Assembly (NCBI GenBank): GCA_043557195.1
Contig: CP121314.1
Span: 1,178,001-1,242,000 of the forward strand
Source: Jejuia sp043557195
GTDB taxonomy: Bacteria; Bacteroidota; Bacteroidia; Flavobacteriales; Flavobacteriaceae
Reading direction: 5' to 3'
DNA: 64,000 nucleotides
Made by a program: the position numbers and the translations under genes. This document shows positions 44,090-53,200 of this stretch, one piece after another. How positions within the stretch are numbered: the first letter of the stretch is position 1; every line of letters starts with the position of its first letter. The notes beneath the pieces were generated by a model that had not been told where the DNA came from, made no database searches, and worked only from the letters and a program-made list of their open reading frames with translations.

Positions 44090-44953
44090 ATGAGACAACT
44101 TAAAATTACAAAGCAGGTTACCAACAGGGAAACTGCTTCGTTAGATAAATATCTACAGGAAATTGGTAAGGTAGATTTAATTACTGCCGATGAAGAGGTT
44201 GAATTAGCACAACGTATCAAGGCTGGTGATCAAATAGCTTTGGAGAAGTTAACTAAAGCTAATTTACGTTTCGTGGTTTCTGTAGCAAAACAATACCAAA
44301 ACCAAGGACTAACCTTACCTGATTTAATCAACGAAGGAAATTTAGGATTAATCAAAGCGGCACAAAAGTTTGACGAAACGAGGGGTTTTAAATTTATCTC
44401 TTACGCTGTTTGGTGGATTCGTCAGTCGATTTTACAGGCATTAGCTGAACAATCTCGTATTGTACGTTTACCATTAAACAAAATTGGTTCTATTAACAAG
44501 ATTAATAAAACATTTGCTTTTTTAGAGCAAAGTCATGAGCGTCCACCTTCTGCAGAAGAAATTGCTAAAGAGTTGGATATGACAATTAATGATGTTAAGG
44601 AATCTATGAAGAATTCTGGCCGTCACGTAAGCATGGATGCACCTTTAGTTGAAGGTGAAGATTCTAACTTATACGATGTATTGAATTCTGGTGAGTCACC
44701 AAATCCTGATAAAGAGTTATTACATGAATCTTTACGTACGGAAATTGAGCGTGCTCTAGAAACCTTAACACCTCGTGAAGCAGATGTTATACGTTTATAC
44801 TTTGGTTTAGGAAACCAACACCCAATGACTTTAGAGGAAATTGGTGAGACTTTCGATTTAACAAGAGAGCGTGTAAGACAAATTAAAGAAAAAGCTATTC
44901 GTAGATTGAAACATACGTCTAGAAGTAAAATATTAAAAACATATTTAGGTTAG
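44090..44953 (+). CDS. rpoD: Primary RNA polymerase sigma factor (sigma-70/SigA type)
   Basis: The Bacteroidota primary sigma factor; 287 residues, shorter than in proteobacteria because the N-terminal region 1.1 is missing. Region 1.2 is SLDKYLQEIGKVDLITADEEVELAQRI. Region 2 carries KANLRFVVSVAKQYQNQGLTLPDLINEGNLGLIKAAQKFDETRGFKFISYAVWWIRQSI. Region 3 is RPPSAEEIAKELDMTINDV. Region 4 ends with LTPREADVIRLYFGLG and MTLEEIGETFDLTRERVRQIKEKAIRRLK. It should recognise the TTTG / TAnnTTTG promoters seen in this window. A strong GC-rich terminator follows. Confidence 0.97.
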   Translation: MRQLKITKQVTNRETASLDKYLQEIGKVDLITADEEVELAQRIKAGDQIALEKLTKANLRFVVSVAKQYQNQGLTLPDLINEGNLGLIKAAQKFDETRGFKFISYAVWWIRQSILQALAEQSRIVRLPLNKIGSINKINKTFAFLEQSHERPPSAEEIAKELDMTINDVKESMKNSGRHVSMDAPLVEGEDSNLYDVLNSGESPNPDKELLHESLRTEIERALETLTPREADVIRLYFGLGNQHPMTLEEIGETFDLTRERVRQIKEKAIRRLKHTSRSKILKTYLG

Positions 44954-45027
44954 TAATTGCTTGAAATTACGACTAAATTACGGTAACAACAGTTACACAT
45001 AACTGTTCGTTTTTTGATTGATGAAAG

Positions 45028-45060
45028 AACCCGCGGCTGATTACCGCGGGTTTATTTTTT
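45028..45060 (+). terminator. Rho-independent terminator of rpoD
   Basis: A 9-bp GC-rich stem AACCCGCGG (45028-45036) / CCGCGGGTT (45044-45052) is followed by a T-rich tract. It lies about 75 bases after the rpoD stop. Confidence 0.9.
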
Positions 45061-45106
45061 TATAGTATTTTTGAATTTACTTAATGCAACCTTCCATATT
45101 ACACCA

Positions 45107-45517
45107 ATGCTGAAAACCATTTGCTATATGAGTGACTCTGCACAAAACGAGTCGTTCAATAATATTAAGGATTTATATACAAAAGCTAAACGTAATAATT
45201 ATAAAAATAACATATCTGGAATTTTAATATACCATAAGGGAAATTATCTTCAAGTTTTAGAAGGCCATGAAAATGATGTAGACAAAACTTTCGATCGTAT
45301 AACAAAAGATGAACGCCATAAAAACATAATCAAAGTTATAAATATAAATGTTGAACAGCGTATTTTTGAAGATTATAGTTTTGGGTTTACGGTTGTAAAA
45401 AGTAGTTCTGAATTTGATGAGCTTACCGAGTATTTATCTTGGTTAAAAAATGCAGATCATAAAATAACCAATAAATTAATTACTATGGTTGAAAACTTTA
45501 TTAGAACCGTAGGGTAA
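45107..45517 (+). CDS. BLUF-domain blue-light photoreceptor
   Basis: A stand-alone BLUF protein of 136 residues from the ATG at 45107; an in-frame TTG at 45071 would add 12 residues before the domain. The flavin-site residues Tyr7 (CYMSDSA), Asn31 (RNNYKNNISG) and Gln49 (YLQVLEG) keep the exact spacing of Tyr21, Asn45 and Gln63 in AppA. DERHKNI matches the family D-x-RH motif. It therefore probably binds FAD and responds to blue light. No effector domain is fused, so it must signal through a partner. It lies between rpoD and rpe. Confidence 0.9.
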   Translation: MLKTICYMSDSAQNESFNNIKDLYTKAKRNNYKNNISGILIYHKGNYLQVLEGHENDVDKTFDRITKDERHKNIIKVININVEQRIFEDYSFGFTVVKSSSEFDELTEYLSWLKNADHKITNKLITMVENFIRTVG

Positions 45518-45561
45518 AAACTTTTGTAAAACATATTTTTGTAAAACAAAATTTTAAATAC

Positions 45562-46224
45562 ATGAACTCTAAATTAATTGCTCCTTCAATACTTGCTGCA
45601 GATTTTGGCAACCTTCAAAGAGACACAGAAATGGTGAATAACAGTGACGCCGATTGGTTTCATATAGATGTTATGGATGGACATTTTGTCCCTAATATCT
45701 CTTATGGTATGCCAGTAATTCAAGCCATTAAAAAGCATGCAACAAAGCCCTTAGACGTTCATTTAATGATTGAAAAACCAGAACGTTACATTGAAGAATT
45801 TGCCAAAGTTGGCGCAGACATTATCACAGTACATTATGAATCTACTGTACATCTACACAGAACGCTAAGACAAATTAAGGCTACTGGATGTAAGGCAGGC
45901 GTTGTGCTTAATTTAACTACACCCGTTTCTGTTTTAGAAGATATTTTACCTGAATGCTTTATGGTATTATTAATGTCTATAAACCCTGGTTTTGGTGGCC
46001 AAAAGTTTGAGGACATTACTTATAAACGTGTTAAAAAGCTACGAGATATGATAAACGAACAAGGTTTAGATACTCGTATTGAAATTGACGGAGGTGTAAC
46101 AGACAAAAACGTCAAACAATTGGTTGATGCAGGTGCAGATACTTTTGTGGCAGGTAGCCATGTATTTAAAAGTAGCAATCCACCAGAAACTATTAAAAAT
46201 TTAAAGTTGATTGCTGATTCTTAA
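45562..46224 (+). CDS. rpe: Ribulose-phosphate 3-epimerase
   Basis: Rpe interconverts ribulose 5-phosphate and xylulose 5-phosphate in the pentose phosphate pathway; 220 residues with a TIM barrel. The motifs are IAPSILAADFGNL at the N-terminus, HIDVMDGHFVPNISYG, DVHLMIEKPE, LMSINPGFGGQKF and IEIDGGV, with both metal-binding Asp/His sets intact. The stop codon overlaps the stop of the convergent CBS gene by 3 bases. TATTTTTG at 45534-45541 may be its -7 box, but no matching -33 box is evident. Confidence 0.96.
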   Translation: MNSKLIAPSILAADFGNLQRDTEMVNNSDADWFHIDVMDGHFVPNISYGMPVIQAIKKHATKPLDVHLMIEKPERYIEEFAKVGADIITVHYESTVHLHRTLRQIKATGCKAGVVLNLTTPVSVLEDILPECFMVLLMSINPGFGGQKFEDITYKRVKKLRDMINEQGLDTRIEIDGGVTDKNVKQLVDAGADTFVAGSHVFKSSNPPETIKNLKLIADS

Positions 46225-46640
46225 AACTGTTTTATAAAATAGTTTAGCAAATCTGTAGTAGTGACAATGCCTACTAGCGCTCCATCTTTTAAAACAGGTA
46301 GTGCGTGAAATTCTTTTTCTGCCAAAATCTGAGCTGCTTCTTTAATGGTTGTATCAGTTGAAATTGTAACTACATCTTTTACCATAACTTCTTCGATAGA
46401 AAAATTATTAAAAACTACCGTTTCTAATGTGTCACTTCCGATAGAAGAAGCTTCAGCAAAACTTATCCGCATTAAATCTGTATAACTAAGCATCCCAATT
46501 ATAGCTTCACCTGAAACCACTGGCATATGCTTAATTTTATGCCTATTAAATAAAACCTCTGCCCTTTCTAAATTATCTGAACGCGTTAATGCTACAAGAT
46601 TTTTAGTCATTATCGTTGACACTGGAATTCGCTGTCTCAT
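46221..46640 (-). CDS. CBS-domain pair protein (downstream copy)
   Basis: A 139-residue protein made only of two CBS domains, which bind adenine nucleotides or SAM. The first is VSTIMTKNLVALTRSDNLERAEVLFNRHKIKHMPVV with GMLSYTDLMRISF. The second is EVMVKDVVTISTDTTIKEAAQILAEKEFHALPVLKDG with GIVTTTDLLNYFIKQF. It is a close paralogue of the protein at 46715-47134, of identical length, with the same ending LLNYFIKQF / LINYLLKQF. Such stand-alone proteins usually regulate another protein in trans. Its stop overlaps that of rpe. Confidence 0.9.
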   Translation of the reverse strand: MRQRIPVSTIMTKNLVALTRSDNLERAEVLFNRHKIKHMPVVSGEAIIGMLSYTDLMRISFAEASSIGSDTLETVVFNNFSIEEVMVKDVVTISTDTTIKEAAQILAEKEFHALPVLKDGALVGIVTTTDLLNYFIKQF

Positions 46641-46714
46641 CGTAAAATCTTTTTAAGTTAAATATTCTTAATACTTGAAAAGTTATATATAGCTAGATAC
46701 GCTTAAAAGTTAGT

Positions 46715-47134
46715 CTAAAACTGTTTTAGTAAATAGTTTATCAAATCTGTAGTGGTAACAATACCAATTAATTGATTATTATTTACTACAGGTAATGCAT
46801 GAAACTCTTTTTGAGCGAGTATTTCTGCAACTTCCTTTATAGAGCTCGATGGAGAAACAGAAACTATTTTCTTCTTCATTACTTGATCTATAGTAAACAT
46901 ATTGTAAACCATAACATCAGCAGCATTATTGTCAGTATCAATTACGTCTGCAAAACTTAATCTAAGCAAATCAGAATAACTTAACATACCAATGATAACA
47001 TTATCCTGTACAACAGGAATATGCCTAATGTTATGATCTTTAAATAAGCGTTCTGCCTTTTCTAAATTATCGTCTCGGTTTAATGTAATAACATTCTGCG
47101 TCATTATCATCGAAATTGGTGCTTTTCGTATCAT
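46715..47134 (-). CDS. CBS-domain pair protein (upstream copy)
   Basis: The paralogue of the next gene, also 139 residues: ISMIMTQNVITLNRDDNLEKAERLFKDHNIRHIPVV, GMLSYSDLLRLSFADV, VMKKKIVSVSPSSSIKEVAEILAQKEFHALPVV, GIVTTTDLINYLLKQF. The two genes are separated by 74 bases and probably arose by tandem duplication. The divergence is greatest in the linker between the two CBS motifs (VIDTDNNAADVMVYNMF here). The ligand and the partner are unknown. Confidence 0.9.
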   Translation of the reverse strand: MIRKAPISMIMTQNVITLNRDDNLEKAERLFKDHNIRHIPVVQDNVIIGMLSYSDLLRLSFADVIDTDNNAADVMVYNMFTIDQVMKKKIVSVSPSSSIKEVAEILAQKEFHALPVVNNNQLIGIVTTTDLINYLLKQF

Positions 47135-47215
47135 AACATTAAAATATTTAGTTTAGTTACCTCTAAAATTAGGAATAGAAAAGCAGAAAAAGCATGACAA
47201 AAATCATGTAACTGA

Positions 47216-48085
47216 TTAATAACCAGCAAAATTAAAGTTCAGCATTTGCTTCACTTTAGCATAAATGTTAGGAAACAGCGTTTCAAACGCCTTAGGAGAT
47301 TCAATAAACGTTTCAATAATTACTGCCAATAATTCAGAATCGTTAGTAAACGCATAGGTTCTGATAAATTCGGAACTCACCAAATCTTTCTTTAATATTT
47401 CATTTGAAGACAGTAGGTTTCTTAACTCATTAAACGTATCAACAAACAAAACTGAATTGATGTCTTCACTTTTAATACAATTAAAATGGATAGCATGAGC
47501 AAACTCGTGAATACCTAAATTTAATTTATCATCCTCTATTCTATGGCCTGCCAGAAAATTATCCCAAGATAATACGAGTATTTTAAGGCGTGCATTAAAC
47601 TCGCCTTTGTTAGTTGTTTTACTGAATCTAGAATAATACTCCGATGGATAAATAATTATACTTTTTACATAGCCTATAAGATAATTTCTAAAACCAAACG
47701 TTAGCATAACAGCAGTAGCTGCAACCAGTACTTTGACCTCCTCAGTAATAACAAAACCTTTTTTGCCTTCAAATTTTTTCCTTTTAATGAATGTAGCTAC
47801 GCGATGCCTAAAATAGCTTTTACGGTTGTTATCTAAGCGTCTGTAAAAAGCAAATTCATTCTCTAAAACTCTAATCTGTGATGAATTTAATGTTCTTTTG
47901 AAAAGGTAAAAATGCACGAAAACTGGACGTTTTGTAAAAAGTGCATACACCATCTCTAAACCATCTAAAATTGTAGTGATAATTTTTCTAATGAATAGAA
48001 AAAAGAGAAACACCACTGCCAATAACAAAATTCCTAAAATGATATTTCCAATAAAGTCATAATCACCTTGCTCTAAAAACAACAT
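47216..48085 (-). CDS. MtfA-like zinc peptidase with membrane anchor
   Basis: A 289-residue protein with an N-terminal membrane helix (NIILGILLLAVVFLFFLFI) and an MtfA/M90-like domain. The zinc motif HEFAHAIHFN (H-E-x-x-H) follows DDKLNLG at about residue 190, and the family elements AVMLTFGFRNYLIGYVKSIIIYPSEYYS and LVLSWDNFLAGHR precede it. MtfA of E. coli binds the repressor Mlc and has peptidase activity; the role in flavobacteria is not known. It is the first of the minus-strand genes below the glycosidase-like gene, but a 54-base gap separates them. Confidence 0.82.
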   Translation of the reverse strand: MLFLEQGDYDFIGNIILGILLLAVVFLFFLFIRKIITTILDGLEMVYALFTKRPVFVHFYLFKRTLNSSQIRVLENEFAFYRRLDNNRKSYFRHRVATFIKRKKFEGKKGFVITEEVKVLVAATAVMLTFGFRNYLIGYVKSIIIYPSEYYSRFSKTTNKGEFNARLKILVLSWDNFLAGHRIEDDKLNLGIHEFAHAIHFNCIKSEDINSVLFVDTFNELRNLLSSNEILKKDLVSSEFIRTYAFTNDSELLAVIIETFIESPKAFETLFPNIYAKVKQMLNFNFAGY

Positions 48086-48139
48086 AAACCAGTTTTGAAA
48101 TGCTAAAACGAAAGTAAAGAAGTAATTGGTTTAAAACTA

Positions 48140-50245
48140 TTATTGAGAAGCTATTTCGATATCTCGTTCAGCATCCTTAATATGTTTACGCCATGAAAAT
48201 TCTGAATCAAATTGATATGGCATTACTGGTACATTATACTTTTCCATGGCTAAAGTATAGGCTTTCCAATGCTTTAATGCCTCGTTTAAATGCTCAATAG
48301 CTTCATCTTGCTCTTTGGCATTTCCGTGCGTTCGGTATTGTTCTAGAGCTACTCCTCCGCGGATTTTTGAGGCAAAATACAATCCAAAATAGCTCCAAGC
48401 TCTAATATCATTTAACTCTATTTTTAGTTCACTATTTATAGTTTCGCTTTCTATTTGATCAATAATTCTAAGTGCTTCGTTACTTTCATTCTCGGTAGCT
48501 TTTGCCAACTCTAATGGCGATGTTTGGTTCTCTAAAATATTACCTTTCACAAATGCTGAAATGTTAATGTATGAGGAATCTAAAACAGGGCGATTCATAA
48601 AGTTGTCAATATCAATAAATTTTCCATCTACCGTGGTAAACCCTTCGGTATATAGAGTTGCATCCCATGTGCCTTGATAAAAACTAGCCATTCTGTTGGC
48701 ATTCATCGATGCTAATTTCCATGCTTTCAGGATGTCATCGCCTTTTTCTGTTTGAAATTTTTCCGAAATAGCTTCTGCAAAATAATTGTCTTTTGTATCC
48801 TTATCATACAGCAAGTTGCCCCAAACTTTATAAAACAACCATTGCCTTTGAAAGGCGTAATCCCAAGTTATAAACTCTTTTTTTGTAATATAATCCTTGG
48901 CTGGAATATAAGTTTCAGACCCTATGATACAACCGCCAATATACGCTTGACTATTATAATCTATAAAACTTCTAATAAAATCTGGTTGTGCCCATCGTAA
49001 AGCAAAAAAATCTTCGTTGCGCATCGTCCACACTCCTTTATAGTTTGTTGGCTCAGGTTTCCAATAGGTATCAGTTAAAATACCACCATGAACAATAGAA
49101 ACTTTTGGTGCCGAATGTGCATGAGACCAATTGAACTTAAATTCGATAAGAACATCTTCTTCTAACTCTATATTTTCAATAGCATTACGTGTTAACTCTT
49201 CAGTTGACACACTTACAGTACCATGACTACTAGTACCTGCAGAAAGTGGTGCTCTGTAAATTAATCTAGCTTCTCTATCTGCATCTTTTAATCCTTCTAT
49301 TATAGTTCTGTCAACCCATGCTTTACGTTCTTCTGAAGTCATACCACCCATGCGCTCTCCAAGTGTAATCCCAATACCTGTAAGGTCTTCATACTCATTG
49401 ATAGTTTGTGTAACGATTTCTTTGGTGTATTGTTCTACCAACTCATTAGTTTCGCCTTGACCCCAAAATCCAGCAGCGCTCGAATAATCTGCAATACCAT
49501 AGGCTTTACTAAACTCTTCAGAGACAAAAATATTCCAGTTAACAACATAAGTGTCAATCCCCCTTGCTTTTGCCATTTTAAAAAGTGACTTAAAAAACTG
49601 TTGCCATTCGGCCATTTCGTGATCAGTAAATGGTGAAGCTTTGGGGAAATTTATAGGTTTAACCATATAGATATATGGATGCAAATTCCATAGTGTTAAG
49701 GCATTGAACTTGTTTTCCACCATCATATCTAAAAACGATTCCCAAAATTTCAAATCTCGGCAAGTTTCATAATGTAGAGACAGGTTTTCTCCACTTCTAT
49801 ATGAAAACCATGGTAAGTTAAATTTAATGGCTCTAAATGGGTAATGGGAATTAATGTTTCTTTCAGTTAATTCTGAAAGTTTATTAGAGTTATCAAACTG
49901 TTTAGAAACATCTAATAACCCATAGATAAGACCTCTTTCGTTTTCAGCCGAAAGTATCCAAACACCATTGTTATTTAATAAACTGTAACCGTCATTCTGT
50001 AAGGAGTCCTTACTTTCTTTTAGTTTGATAATGAAATTAGCCTTATCTTGTTTAGAGGCATACCCTAATGTAACATCTTCCTTATTTAAGTTTTTTTCAA
50101 ACGTATCTAAACCATATTCAATACTAGTTCTTAAATTCTCATTTTGAATCTGAATTATAAGATGATCATCTTTTGTTTGACATCCAGTAATAAAAACACA
50201 TACAACTACTAGAAAAGGAAATTTTAAAAATAAAGACTTAACCAT
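48140..50245 (-). CDS. Glycoside-hydrolase-like lipoprotein of uncertain family
   Basis: A lipoprotein of 701 residues (signal and lipobox VVVCVFITGC). The N-terminal 120 residues look like the small alpha/beta domain found before TIM barrels in GH20/GH67-type enzymes (NENLRTSIEYGLDTF, GYSLLNNNGVWILSAENERGLIYGLLDVSKQF). A barrel-like region follows: PFRAIKFNLPWFSYRSG, FWESFLDMMVENKFNALTLWNLHP, MAKARGIDTYVVNWNIFVSEEF and LTGIGITLGERMGGM, the last with a candidate catalytic Glu. The C-terminal 200 residues are helical. The family cannot be set by eye. It lies downstream of the hybrid regulator in a SusCD locus. Confidence 0.65.
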   Translation of the reverse strand: MVKSLFLKFPFLVVVCVFITGCQTKDDHLIIQIQNENLRTSIEYGLDTFEKNLNKEDVTLGYASKQDKANFIIKLKESKDSLQNDGYSLLNNNGVWILSAENERGLIYGLLDVSKQFDNSNKLSELTERNINSHYPFRAIKFNLPWFSYRSGENLSLHYETCRDLKFWESFLDMMVENKFNALTLWNLHPYIYMVKPINFPKASPFTDHEMAEWQQFFKSLFKMAKARGIDTYVVNWNIFVSEEFSKAYGIADYSSAAGFWGQGETNELVEQYTKEIVTQTINEYEDLTGIGITLGERMGGMTSEERKAWVDRTIIEGLKDADREARLIYRAPLSAGTSSHGTVSVSTEELTRNAIENIELEEDVLIEFKFNWSHAHSAPKVSIVHGGILTDTYWKPEPTNYKGVWTMRNEDFFALRWAQPDFIRSFIDYNSQAYIGGCIIGSETYIPAKDYITKKEFITWDYAFQRQWLFYKVWGNLLYDKDTKDNYFAEAISEKFQTEKGDDILKAWKLASMNANRMASFYQGTWDATLYTEGFTTVDGKFIDIDNFMNRPVLDSSYINISAFVKGNILENQTSPLELAKATENESNEALRIIDQIESETINSELKIELNDIRAWSYFGLYFASKIRGGVALEQYRTHGNAKEQDEAIEHLNEALKHWKAYTLAMEKYNVPVMPYQFDSEFSWRKHIKDAERDIEIASQ

Positions 50246-50281
50246 GATATAGCCGTGTTTTTGAAGTGATTACAGCTAAAA

Positions 50282-53200
50282 TTACACATTATTTTTATGT
50301 TCAAGTTTCGATTTAATATAATTAGTGGGAGTATCTCCGAAAAACTTTCGGAAACATTTCCCGAAATAATTAGGATGACTAAAGCCAACCAGATAACTCA
50401 CTTGAGCAATAGTTAATTCATTCTGTTCTAACAATTGAACGGCTCGCTTAAGCCTTACAATCCTCATAAAGTCATTTGGTGCTTGACCTGTTAGCTTTTT
50501 TAACTTACGAAAGAATGTAGAGCGGCTTGTATTCATATCTGATGCCAACTCATCAACCCAATAGTTTTCATTACCCATATTATCCTCCATGTGGCTCATA
50601 ATCTGTTTTAGAAACTCCTCATCAATTGAGTTAAGCGTCACATGTTCTGGTGTAAGCTCTTTCTCCGTTTGAAATCTTCGTCTCATTAAATCTCGTGAAG
50701 CAATAAGCTTATCTACCCTAACAGATAACAACTTCATTTTAAACGGCTTGGGAATATAAGCATCCGCTCCAGATTCTATACCCTCAATTCTATGCTCAAC
50801 AGAATTGAGTGCTGTCAACATAATAATAGGAATGTGACTTGTTCTAACATTCGTCTTTATTTCGTGTGTAAACTCAATACCGTCCATCTCTGGCATAAGC
50901 ACATCCGTAATAACTAAATCTGGGATTTCCTTAAGAGCAATATTTAGAGCTTCTTTGCCATGTTCTGCTTCCAAAATTCTGTAATTCTCAGAAAGCCCCT
51001 CACTCACCAAAGTCCTAATATCCTCATTGTCGTCTACTACTAATATTGTGTTTTCCCCTTTAAACTCCTTTTCATCCGCTTCAGATTGTTTAGTTTCTTC
51101 TATTGCTAGCATTTCAATATCTATCACTTCTTCATCTATAGCTTCAACTTGCTGTACTTCCAATATTTCTTCTGGCAATAAATGCGCCTTTCCTACTGGT
51201 AATTTTATTCTAAAAGTCGTTCCCTTTCCTTTTACAGAATCTACCATAATTTCACCATAATGAAGATCTACCAAATCCTTTGTAATTGCCAATCCTATTC
51301 CTGAACCTTTTTGAGCTCCTCTTTTAGTCTGATTAACTTGATAAAATCTTTGAAAAACATACTTTAGTTGCTCTTTATCAATTCCAACACCATCATCCTC
51401 TACTTCAATCACAACAAACTCAGTGCTCATTGCCCTCTTGGTAATTTGCAACTCCTCATGTATTTTTGATTTGTTAACTTTCACTTTTATATCTCCTCCC
51501 GAAGACGTAAACTTTAGAGCATTGTAAATTATATTATTCAGTATTTTTTCTAATTTATCCCAATCAAACCACACTTCTATCGTGTTGAGTGAACTTTCAA
51601 AAGACAAATTTATCCCTCTTTTTTTGGCAGGTGCCTGAAATGAATACGTAATCTCTTTTATAAAATTTACAATATTCGATTTTGTTGCACCTAATTTTGT
51701 TTCTCCAACTTCTATTCTTCTAAATTCCATAAGTTGATGCACCAATCGAAGCAAAGAATTAGCATTACGCTGCACAACCTTTAATTTGGATTGAACTGAA
51801 AAATTTTCTCCAAAAGACTCTAATAATTCTTCTATAGGATTTAAGATAAGCGTAATAGGTGTTTTGAATTCATGTGAAATATTTGTAAAAAACTGAAGCT
51901 TGAGTTTATTTACGTGCTCAATTTCCTTTTGCACTTGTAGAGATGCACGCTGTTTAGATCTCAGGTTAAAATAGGACTGAATACTCCAAAGTAAAATAAG
52001 CGTTAAAATAACATAAAGCATATATGCCCACCATGTTTGCCAAAATGGAGGATTTATAGTTAAACCTATACTGGTTGGAGTTTCATTCCATAATCCATCA
52101 TTGTTAGATGCTTTTACCTTGAATGTGTAATTGCCAGGTGAAAGATTTGTATAATGCGCAAAATTAGAACCTTTAGATGTTATCCAATCTTTATTAAAAC
52201 CTTCCAACATATATTTATACTGATTCTTTTCTGGAGCTGCATAATGTAATGCCGAAAACTCAAAGGTTATGGTATTTTCATGATGCTTTAATTTAATTGG
52301 CTTGGAAACTTCCGAAAGACTTTTATCTAAAATAACTCTGCCATTATATTCTCTTCCAACACCAACCAATTCATTCTTTATCTTGAAACCAGTAAATTTT
52401 GCTAGTGCGAGAATATCATTTTCTTTTAAATCTTTTGGGTGAAAAACATTTAATCCATTATGTCCTCCAAAAAACAAATACCCATCATCATTTTTAAAAT
52501 AAGCACCCATTCTAAAATTATTTCCTTGTAAACCGTCTTCTTTTTTAAAGTTTTTAAACGCTTCTGTTTCAGGATTAAAACTAGAAATACCATTATCTGT
52601 ACTAATCCATAGAAGTCCATTATCATCTTCTACAATCCCATATATGGCGTTATTAACTAAACCGTCCTCCTCTGTATAATGTTTAAATATTGGATCTGAA
52701 TTACCTTCAGGAGAAAGTATCATTTTATTGAGACCTCCACCGTAAGTACCTATCCAAAACTCCCCACTTTTTCCTTCTAATATTGAAAACACGGAATTAT
52801 GACTTAAAGAATTAGGATTATCAGAATCGTGCTGAAAAGACACAAATTGATCTTTGCCTTCCTCCTCCTTATTTGGTACAACTAAGTTAAGTCCACCTTG
52901 TAAGGTACCTACCCAAATGTTACCATTACTGTCCTGGTACAAACAACTTATTTCTCTTGCACTTATAGTATACTTATCATCTTTATCTGGCTCATAATGT
53001 ATCCCATTAGAAAAATCAAAAGCTCCATTTGGTTTCTTTTTTTTAGGCCACTTCATTAAACCGTCAATTAACGAACCGAACCACAAAACACCATTGTTAT
53101 CTTCTATTATGGAGATAACCTCTAGCATTTTAAAATCTGTTCTTTCAAAACTAATTGAATTGGTTTTACTATTCTTCTTCATTTGAAGCACACCCTCAGT

